NCBI GenBank assembly: GCA_973895155.1
Contig: OZ316894.1
Coordinates: forward strand, 13,578,001-13,642,000
Length of the DNA: 64,000 nt
Direction: 5' to 3'
Origin: Marsupella aquatica
Lineage: Eukaryota > Marchantiophyta
The notes under the pieces are model-generated. The model saw only the letters and a program-made list of their open reading frames with translations, made no database searches and had not been told where the DNA came from. Numbering within the stretch: position 1 is the stretch's first letter; each line of letters begins with the position of its first letter. Positions 55,428 to 64,000 of this stretch are shown here, piece after piece. Made by a program: the position numbers and the translations under genes.

Positions 55428-56904
55428 GTACCCATAAACCAGTGACTCTGACTGATTCCTGGCTTAGGGACTTCTAAGCAATTGCCCCACCACTCTGCCA
55501 TTCCACTCCCAGCAATCAGAGTTATGACAGCCCTCACCCAACCCACTTCAATGCACCCGGTACACCTCTCAGTGGCGCTGCTAGTCCCATCATACACTCA
55601 GATTGCCTCACACACACACACATCCATGAGAGAAATGAGGCTTGAGAGGAAAACTCAATTAGATTCAACGATGTGCACAATAGTTCACTGAGAACACTTG
55701 ATTCGAACAATAGTCCCGAAGGCTGTCTACTCCAGATTGCGACGTGCTTGCCATGCAAGCTCAATCCTGAACCTGAGCCCGGCTCACTCCAGATTGCGAT
55801 GGCAGATTGGACTCGTACCAATCCCGTACTTGCCTTGCAAACTCAATCCTGAACTCAACCTCCTTCACTGCACTTCATTCTTGGGGGCACATACAGATCT
55901 CACACCTCCATTTCAGAATGTCAAGTTACGCATGCACAGTTGACTCGACTTCAAAGCTGGTACCAGGCCTAACGGCGATCTACCCCAGACTGCAATGAGG
56001 CCCGGCCTCATGCTTGCCCTGCAAGCTCAGCTCTGGCCATAAATCCCTTAGTGCTCTCTACCAGAAAAAGGCCGGGACTCCCCATGGATCACATAGCCTT
56101 GCCAAACTGAACTGTAAATGCTCCTCTTGCTGCACCTCGATCAGTGTCTCAGCCTCCCTACTGTGCTCATTGTAAATGCAATCAAAATCCTCCCCACAGT
56201 TTACAATCACCAATACGTCACCTATCACCAAGGCTATGTATCGGGGGAAAAGAACCCAGTTGTGCTGCCCACTAGAAAGAGCCACAATCCAGCTCGCAAA
56301 CCTGGCAAACCGTTGCTGTGAAGCTTGGCTGATTACTCCCTGAGTAATAGCACAACCCAACTCTCCCCAACACACGACGTCCAAGTCCAGCCTTGCTTGC
56401 ACAGAGCTCCTCCCTGATGCTTAGTCTACGTGAGATCACACAACTGAAGTCCCCCCCCTTTGCCTCTACCGGGGGGCTGCCCTATATACTCTCACACTAA
56501 GCCCAAATGGGTGGATGCTACGTTGTTGGCGCCCCATCCTAGCCCTAACAGAGCCGCCACTATATCTAACTACTAAACCCTAACTCGCAACTTTATTTCT
56601 ATCTCAAACTGACTATGTACTTCGGATTTGGCCCTCCTCCATGGTTTTTGCGAGCTTGCACCTCCTCTCCCAATTTCTCTATTCAACCATTTGCTGCGTG
56701 GGTAGCGGAGTTGGAAGCGGCTTGAGCTCCTCTTTCCAACGAGGTCAATTATAGCCAATTTGGGCAAATACATAGAAAGTTATGCCCCCGCAACCGAGAG
56801 GGGGTACACACGGTTGCGCTAACCCAAGTTACATAGCTAACCCGAGTTTGGCTAACCAAGCTATCTATCTAGCCCGAGTAGAGCTAACCCGTGGCCTCTG
56901 GCTA

Positions 56905-57118
56905 ATCTGCTACCCGCTAGTCTGCTAGTTCGCTAGTCTGCTATCGCTAGTCTGCTAGTCTGCTAGCCGCTAGTCTGCTAGCCACGTACTAGTCTGCTAT
57001 CCGCTAGTCTGCTAGTCTGCTATCGCTAGTCCGCTAGTATGTTATTCGCTAGTCTGCTAGTCTGCTAGCCACTAGTCTGCTAGTCTGCTAGCCGCTAGTC
57101 TGCTAGCCGCTAGTCTGA
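56905..57118. repeat. GCTAGTCT tandem-type repeat tract
   Basis: About 210 bp of irregular tandem units CTAGTCTGCTAG, CCGCTAGTCTG and TATCGCTAGTCTG. Each unit contains the CTAG palindrome. The flanks (56780-56900, 57118-57290) are rich in GCTAACCC and CCCGAGC words, suggesting repeated slippage. Confidence 0.85.
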
Positions 57119-57557
57119 GCCCAAACCCGAGCTGACCTATGCTAACCCGGGCCCGAGGTCAGGCTAACCCAAACTTGGGCTAAGCCTAAGCTGAAGCCGG
57201 GCTGACCTAAGCTAAGCCTTGGCCAAGCTTAGGTTAACCCGAAACCGAAGCCAAACCCGCTAATTCCGGCCAGAAGTTAACCCGACACACTAACCAGGCC
57301 GTATCTTTCTTAATACACCTCCATTTCCCGAGTGTTTTATATCGATTTTACTCGCCTTGACCAGATCTTTCCAATGCTCTTTATAGATCCGGATTTGGCG
57401 ACACCTTGAAAGAGATACGGTCACCGCCACCCGCGACATATGATTGCCCTTATTCTTGCCATCTCGCTGATCGTTCTACAGTCTCACAGTTACTTACTGT
57501 GCACAACATACCAATTCCATCGTATTATTGAATAAGGACCATGTCACCGGCGTCACA

Positions 57558-58806
57558 CTCTACCCAGCCTCTGACATGAACCCTTTGATTAACCGTGTCC
57601 ATTGATCCAATTCCAATGATGGGGGTGGTGGCATTCTCCTGTTAGAACCATTGTCTATCCACATCCTTTTCAACCTATGCCTCTCTTGTTTCAAAATCCT
57701 CATTGCATAATCTGATATGCAATCTTCAACTGGGCCCTTACCATCATTACCAACATAGTCCCACCGTTCAAGAATGTCCTTACAGATAGCAGCCCAATCA
57801 GCTTTGTTCTGACTCCTAAACTCTGTAATGCTCAAATCTAACCAACGCAATACTTCTCCTCTTAGGTCAGAATGCCAACGGTTCTTACCATCACATGTGG
57901 GAGTTATCCAACCATCGGAATTCACTTCTACTTTACCAAATTTGTTACTGTCTCCTACCTTGGTACTCCCTGAAGCGCTACTAGGTGTCCCTCCATGGCC
58001 TGGTGTCCCCCCACGGCCTGGGGTCCCTCCACGGCCTGATCTCCCCCCACGGCCTGGATTGCATTGTCCAAACCTCCCTGGAGTCCCTGCACATTTACAG
58101 GATCCATTAGGTAAGTATGAATCATAAATCCTGCTGCCAAATATACACTGGACTTCAGAGCAATTCTGCAATGACCAAGTTACCTCTCCCTTGGCGCATA
58201 GATGGTTCTAGACCACCTGTCCTATTGCTTTGTCTTGATGAATTAGGGCCGTTTCTCCCGCCTATGAATGATTGCCTCCTATCTGAACGTGGATGGCCTT
58301 TGTTGTTTTTGTGATTGTCCCAATCAGAGTCTGCATACCAACAGGTACATGCCACACTCATGGACCTGTAAGATAAACTCTTTGCCCTAGCTACACATCA
58401 GATAAGTCCAGATTGAGCTAAATCTCTACTACCATCACAAAATCACTAGCACAAGGCACTTACTTTTCCAATCATCCTCCTCACCTTTCCATTGCCCTCT
58501 GTACCCGTCTCTACCACGCTCTGGGTGTTCATATTCATCCCATCCATCTTCTGCTCCATCATAGTCATCATCATAATTATCAGGCGTCCCTTGCCAATAA
58601 CTCTGGCTCCTTCTAGGGTATGGATTATGTGATTTCTCTCTAGCTGCCCACCTACCTAGGACTTGATGAGGGCCCTGTGCATCCTGCACAGGTGCATTTT
58701 TCTGTGAGCCCCCTGCATCTGGGTCTCCATCCATATCCAATCTTTCCTCTTCACCCCACTCTCCAAGCCCCATGTCTGTCTCCATGTCATCACCCTCTTC
58801 CCCCAT
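57558..58806 (-). pseudogene. TNPA-like gene of CACTA-3, N-terminal half (Transposase_24 core)
   Basis: Starts with an acidic Gly/Asp-rich exon (58806-58435, MGEEGDDMETDMG). The core at 58171-57560 has a Gly/Arg repeat (PGRGGRSGRGGTPGRGG), GKNRWHSDLRGEVLRWLDL, DWAAICKDILERWDYVGN, DYAMRILKQERHRLKRMW and LDQWTRLIKGFMSEAG, the Transposase_24 signature. It matches CACTA-2 at 17621-16962. Translation would stop at the mutated duplication (TAG) at the LTR-2 junction, so the gene is disrupted. The role is binding of subterminal repeats, by analogy with TNPA. The first five bases (57558-57562) are the right CTCTA duplication of LTR-2. Confidence 0.78.
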
Positions 58807-59023
58807 AGCTTCTGCACAGCACCCACAACCAAACAGGGAGAATCAGCACACTAAATTCAAAGTATCAATCAATTTCATGCATATCCAACTATCCTAAACA
58901 TCATTCCAGGCAGCAATTCCCGTTCTGTGACTCTGTGCAGGTAGTCATCCTCATACTTGTCAATCGCCAGTTGTTGCCTATTGCACATCATCAACCTCAT
59001 CATATTCCATCTCCCCAGGTTCA
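58807..59023 (-). other. Spacer between transposase remnant and TNPA-like gene
   Basis: About 220 bp of non-coding sequence; no CACTA terminus is present here, unlike the equivalent spacer at 18425-18850. Confidence 0.5.
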
Positions 59024-59689
59024 TCATATGTCTCTCAATGTTAAGGGGATGTAGTCAGTCCCCGCCCGAGTTGGAAGTACAGTCTCGTGACTAGGATGCT
59101 CGAATGCAGCATGGTCATCCAAACTGAACTCTACTTTACTTCCATCCATCCGCCTGTTCCGTGCTTGGCTATGGCATACCACCCTCCAGCCATGTGACTC
59201 CTCCACATCTGCAAAGAAAGCCTGTTCAACTTGGCTAGGGAAAACAAAAGGCTCAGACCATTCTGGTACTCTGGACCTAAAATTGGCCAACAAGAACCCA
59301 TCATGATCACGCTTCATGGTGGCCCTTGGTCTCTGCCACTCTGATTTCACCCATGATCCCTTCATCAATATCACTGGGACACTTGTGTTACCATAATTCA
59401 ACACCCAAATGTCGGTCAACTCCCCCACGTAACCCATCTTCATCCACCCCCTCTGTTCTTCAGAGGTTCTCTGCTCAAACACAAAAATCAAACCACAATC
59501 ATATGATACACAATGGTCACCCTGCTCATCCCTCACTCGATAATGATTTCCATAAGCTCTCATCCGTTTGTAGGTCAGAATAGACAATCGTGGTGGCATA
59601 GATAGAAGATACAAATCCTTCTCCATATCTGGGTGATGTCTACTATGCTCTCGAATTGTCACCCGAATCCACTGCTCGAACTGTGGGAA
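59024..59689 (-). pseudogene. CACTA-3 transposase remnant: DUF4216 C-terminal region
   Basis: Open from about 59689 to the stop at 59024. It begins FPQFEQWIRVTIREHSR and continues with VGELTDIWVLNYGNTSVPVILMKGSW and EPFVFPSQVEQAFFADVEES, matching CACTA-2b 19560-18851 closely. The Transposase_21 core and DUF4218 that should precede it are missing; instead a PHD finger exon abuts at about 59690 in a different frame. This is a truncation or fusion, not an intact transposase. Confidence 0.82.
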
Positions 59690-59696
59690 GCTCCAA

Positions 59697-59978
59697 ACAA
59701 TCAGTGCACATCCAACCTCCCTGGTGTGCTGATGGGAGGCCCACCCCTGGACAGTTGTTTTCTGTAGCAAGGTCAGACTCCGGGTTGAGGTGGAAATGCC
59801 TCATGCAAGGGCCCTCACATATGGCTAAGCCCCCACCATCATCACAAATGGCACAACAATGAGCTGCCTTCTGGAAAATCTGACGTGCGGAGAAGTTACT
59901 ACCATCAGGCCCAACTACACATGTGTTGCTGCTCACCTCTATCCCCCGCTTCTTGGCTCGGATTTTAGGGCGGGCCAT
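59697..59978 (-). CDS. PHD-finger exon joined to the CACTA-3 transposase remnant
   Basis: The frame starts MARPKIRAKKRG (basic) at 59978. Residues about 42-94 form a complete C4HC3 PHD finger: CAIC, then C and C in ICEGPC, H in RHFH, C in NNCPG, and a final CTDC. PHD fingers of this CAICDDGG...CEGPCMR.FH type occur in EDM2-like plant chromatin proteins and read histone tails. The frame ends about where the DUF4216 sequence begins, and the following frame differs by one position. The likely origin is a chromatin gene captured by the element, or an accessory gene of the element; I cannot decide. An acceptor-like GTAG just before the ATG suggests an upstream exon. Confidence 0.7.
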
Positions 59979-59989
59979 GCCTACCCATG

Positions 59990-60645
59990 AGACAGATAGT
60001 ACAATTTAGCAAAGTGCACAGACAATACAATTTAGCAATGTACAAAAAGTACAATGTAGCATATAGACTAGAGTGGCAATTGCTACTGCAATGAAATGAT
60101 CACACACAGATGTAGAGTATACATACTTTTTGGTTTGTTGAGCCCACTCTGAAAACTGATCCCCTAGTACAATAGCTCCACCTACACCTCAATTTTGTGG
60201 CTATGATTCACCAAAGGAGATATGCAACAAGATTTAATGCATTTGAATCACATACAATAGTCGTGACATGTAAAACAGGCATTTTTCGAACAGGATTGGT
60301 ATCAAGCAGTGTGATCAGGGTTGTAATTTATACATCCTAAATAGGCTATGATAGTGAATGAGACAAATAAGTTAGGCATAAATCACTTTTTCCAGGTTAT
60401 CACATGGCCCATTAATTCCAGTCTTTGAAAGGAGACTTTTAAGTGAGCTTGCTAGCCTCTTAAATTAGGATATTGTACTTAGTGCAGCCATAATAGGATA
60501 AGTTATGTACTGTTGACCCTAAACCCTGGACCCAAAATTGCTCATAATTCAAAAATTTAAGTAAATATCCTCTCTGTTCAAGTTAGAGTGTTAAGTTATA
60601 GGTCAATGGTCTCTGGTCTGTGCATGCGGTGAGACAAGTGGTCCT
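59990..60645. other. AT-rich non-coding stretch, probable intron
   Basis: No ORF, repeat or terminus recognised. It could be an intron between the PHD exon and the Cys-rich ORF to the right. Confidence 0.4.
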
Positions 60646-61095
60646 CTAGAGCGTGTGATCCAAACATGTGTAGACACCAAAGGCACCGGTGTTGGGGTCT
60701 GGGAGGGCAGGACAAGTGACATCGCCAGGCACACTACAGGATGGCGAGTGGTTCCAGATGATACATTGTGCTCTGTGCAAAAACCGACATCCAAGAGAAC
60801 GCTCATCCAACTCTCGGCCAGAAGCCCTACAGGCAGGACAGTCATATTGACAACTGTGCACACACCCTTGGCACCTAATTTGTGGTGGGTCATGTACAAG
60901 AGACACAAATACCAAGGATGTCGGGAAGGGTACTGAAGCAGGTAGAGGCCGGCTGTAGTTGTTCCTGGCAAGAACAGGGTACTCAAAGTACCATGCAGAC
61001 TGGGCTGGAAGGATCCCCAGTCTGACATACTCAAGGCGCAACATCTCTGCCTTGCGTGCAAGCCGCACATGTTCAGCGTTGCGGGTCCTCACCAT
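60646..61095 (-). CDS. Cysteine-rich ORF, unrecognised
   Basis: A 149-codon open frame on the minus strand, MVRTRNAEHVRLARKAEM to a TAG. The first half is basic and then Pro-rich; the second half has the spaced cysteines RCQGCVHSCQYDCPACR, then C, H, C and more. The spacing suggests zinc binding but matches no family I can name. Its place upstream of the PHD exon on the same strand makes a common gene plausible. It could also be chance coding in captured DNA. Confidence 0.4.
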   Translation of the reverse strand: MVRTRNAEHVRLARKAEMLRLEYVRLGILPAQSAWYFEYPVLARNNYSRPLPASVPFPTSLVFVSLVHDPPQIRCQGCVHSCQYDCPACRASGRELDERSLGCRFLHRAQCIIWNHSPSCSVPGDVTCPALPDPNTGAFGVYTCLDHTL

Positions 61096-62193
61096 AAGTG
61101 CTGCTTTTGTGGAGATGTCCTCTTTTCACGTCCTCTGATAAGCACCTTCGATCAGCAAGGTGAGCAGGAGCTATACTTGCCTCACCAACAGCAACCAACC
61201 TTAAATTATCAGTTCCCACTCATTGTGTCATTCCCCTGGTTCCAGTTAGAGGTCACAGTATAAACATAGCATGAAACAGTCCTAATCAACTTGCTTACAA
61301 ACTACAATATCCAGAAAGAGTGGAAGTCTCACCCTGCAGTTCGCAACAGAGAGGTAGTTCACTGGATGTGTTGATGTGCAGTTAAACCTCCACTATTGTT
61401 TACTTCCGGTGTATGCTGCTCAGAAGAAGACATCTTAGTAGCAGAAAATTGCAAATAATGGCCATAAGCAAACCATGATCGTTTGCAGAATATATGCTAC
61501 GACAAGTAGGATTATGAAATTCAATTGTGAGCAAAGGGAAAATGTAGTCTTACTAATACTTCACCTTCTGACTGAATTCTAGAGGATAGTTGAATTGCCA
61601 ATTATAGCAGGATGAGAATGAGTGTGAGAAAAATGCCAACACCATAGGCAAACAATGCAAAAGTAACAGGGTTGGGCAACGTACTCCGCCTACCACCCTG
61701 CACTTAGGCCACCAACCAGCACTTGGTGTAGCGGCCTAAACTTTCACGGTTAAACCTACACTTGGACAGTTAAAACATATAAACTTTCGCTAGGAAACTT
61801 TGATCAGTCTAGGGAGGGGATAAATGCTCTCAGTTCATATTGAAGCTCAATTTTTGTTTAAGTTGATTGGAATGATGGCAGAATGCCTTATGGCAGAATG
61901 CCTTATTCACTTTGCTGAAACTCAGCAGGTCAAAGCGACAGTTGCAATGAAGGACACTATGTACATAGACACAATTAAGACAAGAATACTTCAATCTATA
62001 CTGGAATCAAGGTTGCACAACTTACCAAGAAAAAGGGCAGTTGGAGCAGGAGCTCTGCAACAAAGGCACCACCACAAAGAATGCTAAAAGATGTCAACCG
62101 CCCATAGCTGAAGGTAAACACTGTGAGCTTTTGAAGATAGACAAGGCATGAGGGATTCATCCAATGTCCCACTTCAAGGCAAGACAACACTAT
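61096..62193. other. Region without a recognised gene; short 15-bp tandem repeat
   Basis: AT-rich sequence. The only structure noted is ATGGCAGAATGCCTT twice in tandem at 61875-61904. No CACTA terminus seen. Confidence 0.45.
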
Positions 62194-62717
62194 TCATCCA
62201 TCACAGCAGTGCTCCACAGGAATGAAACCAAGCAAAATTTGGTGACCTCGGCTGATGACAAGGCCAATGTAGTTCACAATCCTTGACCGACCAGGATATG
62301 GATTGGAATTACAATTAGTCAGCTCTTCTTCTTTGTTTCCTAACTCTGGGGGAAATGAGCATGACCAGGGAATTCTTTGAGAAATAGAAGTGCACAGGGA
62401 AAATGAAATTGACTCATTGAGCTGCGCAAGATGACCACTACAGCATACTTGGACAGTTGTTCCGCAATCCATAAAATACCCTAACTTACATGCAATCTGT
62501 ACACAACTTCTGTTGGCTGTCCCACAGCTCACGGCAGTGGCGTTGGGACAGGGCAAGTGAATATTGCCATAGCTGAAGCACATTGAGCTTGCAGCAAGAA
62601 GTGAAGGAGCATGGCCAAAAGCAGAAAAGAAAGACAGACAGGTTTTACAAGAAGAAAACTAACAATCGCCAATCTGCTCAAATCCGCTGCACAGATCAAA
62701 CCCTTTGAACTACACAA
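62194..62717 (-). pseudogene. Secreted-type cysteine-rich ORF fragment (frameshifted)
   Basis: Reading leftward from 62717, a hydrophobic run (PVCLSFLLLAMLLHFLLQAQC) resembles a signal peptide. The following Cys-rich part is in another frame from 62583 (SYGNIHLPCPNA, CGTANRSCVQIACKLGYF, CCSGHL) and ends SRIVNYIGLVISRGHQILL...EHCCDG. A one-base shift near 62580 would join them. The layout recalls extracellular domains of plant receptor-like kinases, but I see no kinase and no certain family. It could be a captured gene fragment. Confidence 0.35.
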
Positions 62718-64000
62718 CCCTCCTTTGAAAACAATCCAATGTGCTTTGGCTGGTGGATGACAAGGACTGGGAGAAGAGGAAACGTCTGCACAATCAATCC
62801 AAATGACGGGACACAGAGACCAAGCACAGATTGGATTTGTGCTTAGACAAAAACCACAAATTGTAGCATGGGCGCCATAGCATTGGGCGGCAATGGGAAG
62901 AATTACATCAAATGAGTGGACAGAGAATGAACAGTCCGGTTATAGGCAAACAGCGACTGATGCCCTGATGCAATGAAACACGCATTGACATAGCGGAGGG
63001 ACATAAAAACTACATAAGCCAACTTACTGACCTTTTAAGGCCCACAATTTCAAGGGGAGGGACAAAGACAGCAGTAACAGACGCAGAGACAAAGCTGTAC
63101 TCTGTCAATTGAGTAGGCAAGTGGGTGGGTGAAGATCAACAACCAATGTAGCAGCGCAACCAGAGTAGCAACAAAGAAGCAGCTTGCCCTCAGTCTCCTA
63201 TTTTGCAAGCAGCTCGTGCTCACCCTCAATCTCCTATTCTGCAAGCAGCTCACGCTCGTCCCTCTTGTTTTGCAAGCAGGTCATTCTTGTCGGCAATGGT
63301 GCAAGCTGTCCTCCTAAACTCTGACACCCAAAATGAATGTCAAGACCAAGCACCTCCAATCTGTTTGATCCCTTCCGCAAGTAGCCAAGCGGCAGACGAT
63401 AATGTAGGGATCAAGAACCAAGTGCCAGGCGGACATTGCACAAAATGAGGACCGGGGGCAGAGACAAAATCTATCGAAATCTACCGAAATCTACTTCTTG
63501 GGGTCCAGCCCACGGATGGACATCATGCAAGGTGGTAAAAAATGGTAAGTGCAATCGTTGGAGAGCTGTACTCGCAATTACTAACGGTGCATCCACAAAA
63601 CGTGTCATCAAGTTGTCGGTGCGGCCACAACAATTTTGACAGTCTCAGGATCACAGGTCCACAAACAAGTTGCAAATGAAGACACGCAACATCCAGGAGG
63701 GAAAGTCCACAACACTAACCCTTTGTAAAGCCCCTGAGCTTACCTTCTAGCTACCGACACAAAGAGAAAACCTACTCGAACACTAAAGCAACCCTAAACT
63801 CAAAGTCTCACCTTAGCGCAACAACTCCTGGATTGGATTCAGCTAGCTCAGGCTCAATGAAGCATGTCGCCTCGGGCTCTCCGGATCCTCCCAAGGCAGC
63901 AAACAAGTTAGGGTCCACGGTCCTTGTGACGCCGCCGGTACGGCGGTTAATGAGTGATTCGGTCTAACTGCGCTCGGCACGCACATTAGGAGTGTCTTAG
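62718..64000. other. Right-edge region without a recognised gene
   Basis: No element terminus or protein family was recognised. On the minus strand, 63955-63810 has a coding-like frame (TVDPNLFAALGGSGEPEA) followed by a GTGAG donor, possibly an exon of a gene entering from the right; this is weak. Confidence 0.3.
63189..63282. repeat. Short tandem repeat, unit about 36 bp
   Basis: Three imperfect copies centred on CTCCTATTTTGCAAGCAGCTC, the last one shortened. Confidence 0.7.

Larger units (their letters stand above)
55090..57557 (-). mobile_element. LTR-2: LTR-like insertion, probably a solo LTR (2,468 bp)
   Basis: Starts TGTCAAGCGG and ends GGCGTCACA (TG...CA) with a 4/5 match of the 5-bp duplication. 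It has no gag-pol, and no ORF I can support. It shares with the Gypsy-1 LTRs a GGTATGTTT...ATTCCGCCGCCGGAATG block and a nearby TGATTCCTGGCT word in the same orientation, so it is probably an LTR of a related family. It contains a GCTAGTCT tandem tract. Identification as a solo LTR is inference from ends, TSD and shared motifs. Confidence 0.7.
47679..64000 (-). mobile_element. CACTA-3, left terminus and body (right end outside the window)
   Basis: Starts CACTAGTAGAAACCGGGGG, matching the terminus at 18537. Genes read leftward: TNPA-like (58806-53181), transposase DUF4216 end (59689-59024), and a PHD exon (59978-59697). No matching right terminus was found up to 64000, so the extent to the right is unproven; sequence right of about 60000 may be captured or host DNA. 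It is interrupted by a solo Gypsy LTR and a second LTR-like insertion. Confidence 0.75.

Noticed and set aside
56905-57118. CRISPR-like array
   Set aside because: Units are irregular and contiguous without unique spacers, and the context is a plant retrotransposon LTR.
62194-62717. Functional receptor-like kinase gene
   Set aside because: Only a frameshifted Cys-rich piece is visible, with no kinase domain or transmembrane segment nearby.

Overview
The window is nuclear DNA of a land plant with a large, transposon-rich genome. The evidence is the set of plant-type element families: CACTA/En-Spm elements with Transposase_21 (TNP2), DUF4218 and DUF4216 regions, L1-type LINEs whose ORF1 has a DUF4283 domain plus a CCHC knuckle, Copia and Gypsy LTR elements, GT-AG introns, and a degenerate TTTAGGG-like tract. 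I cannot name the species. I see no rRNA, tRNA, CRISPR array or clear single-copy host gene. Almost all 64 kb is a nest of transposons, and most of it can be unpicked with exact target-site duplications (TSDs) and by reading interrupted frames across the insertions.

Left half (1-23300). LINE-A (minus strand, 1-833 and 10826 to about 15420) is split by a complete 9,989-bp CACTA element, CACTA-1 (834-10822, TSD AAT). LINE-A itself lies in the 3' part of a CACTA element whose terminus is at 18537 and which carries a TNPA-like gene (15554-18366). Beyond that terminus is a second, decayed TNP2 region with a BRCT-domain ORF upstream of it (18851-23300). CACTA-1 is well preserved. A divergent three-exon gene of unknown function reads leftward (3704 to 1672). 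A G-rich telomere-like tract separates it from a rightward gene ending in a SET domain (up to 6581), and the TNP2 transposase (6781-10068) follows.

Middle (23300-47678). LINE-B (minus strand) is cut three times. Copia-1 (26556-32050) has 189-bp LTRs with one mismatch and TSD GTCTT. A 15,257-bp Gypsy element (32403-47659) has TSD AAGAC. CACTA-3 begins at 47679. The Gypsy element has very long LTRs (about 4.63 kb), and each contains a third ORF of about 1,200 codons ('ORF-X') on the same strand as gag-pol. ORF-X starts about 100 nt after the pol stop codon, so it occupies an accessory-gene position but lies entirely inside the LTR and is duplicated with it.

Right part (47679-64000). CACTA-3 shares its terminal sequence and its TNPA-like gene with the 18537 element. 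It contains a solo LTR of the Gypsy family (47884-52519, TSD TGTGG) that holds the least damaged ORF-X copy. A second LTR-like insertion (55090-57557) interrupts the TNPA gene. Its transposase is reduced to the DUF4216 end, which abuts a PHD finger exon at about 59690. The last 4 kb holds two cysteine-rich ORFs and little else that I can interpret. Two themes stand out: chromatin-type domains (SET, BRCT, PHD) next to transposase genes in three CACTA units, and the LTR-encoded ORF-X.
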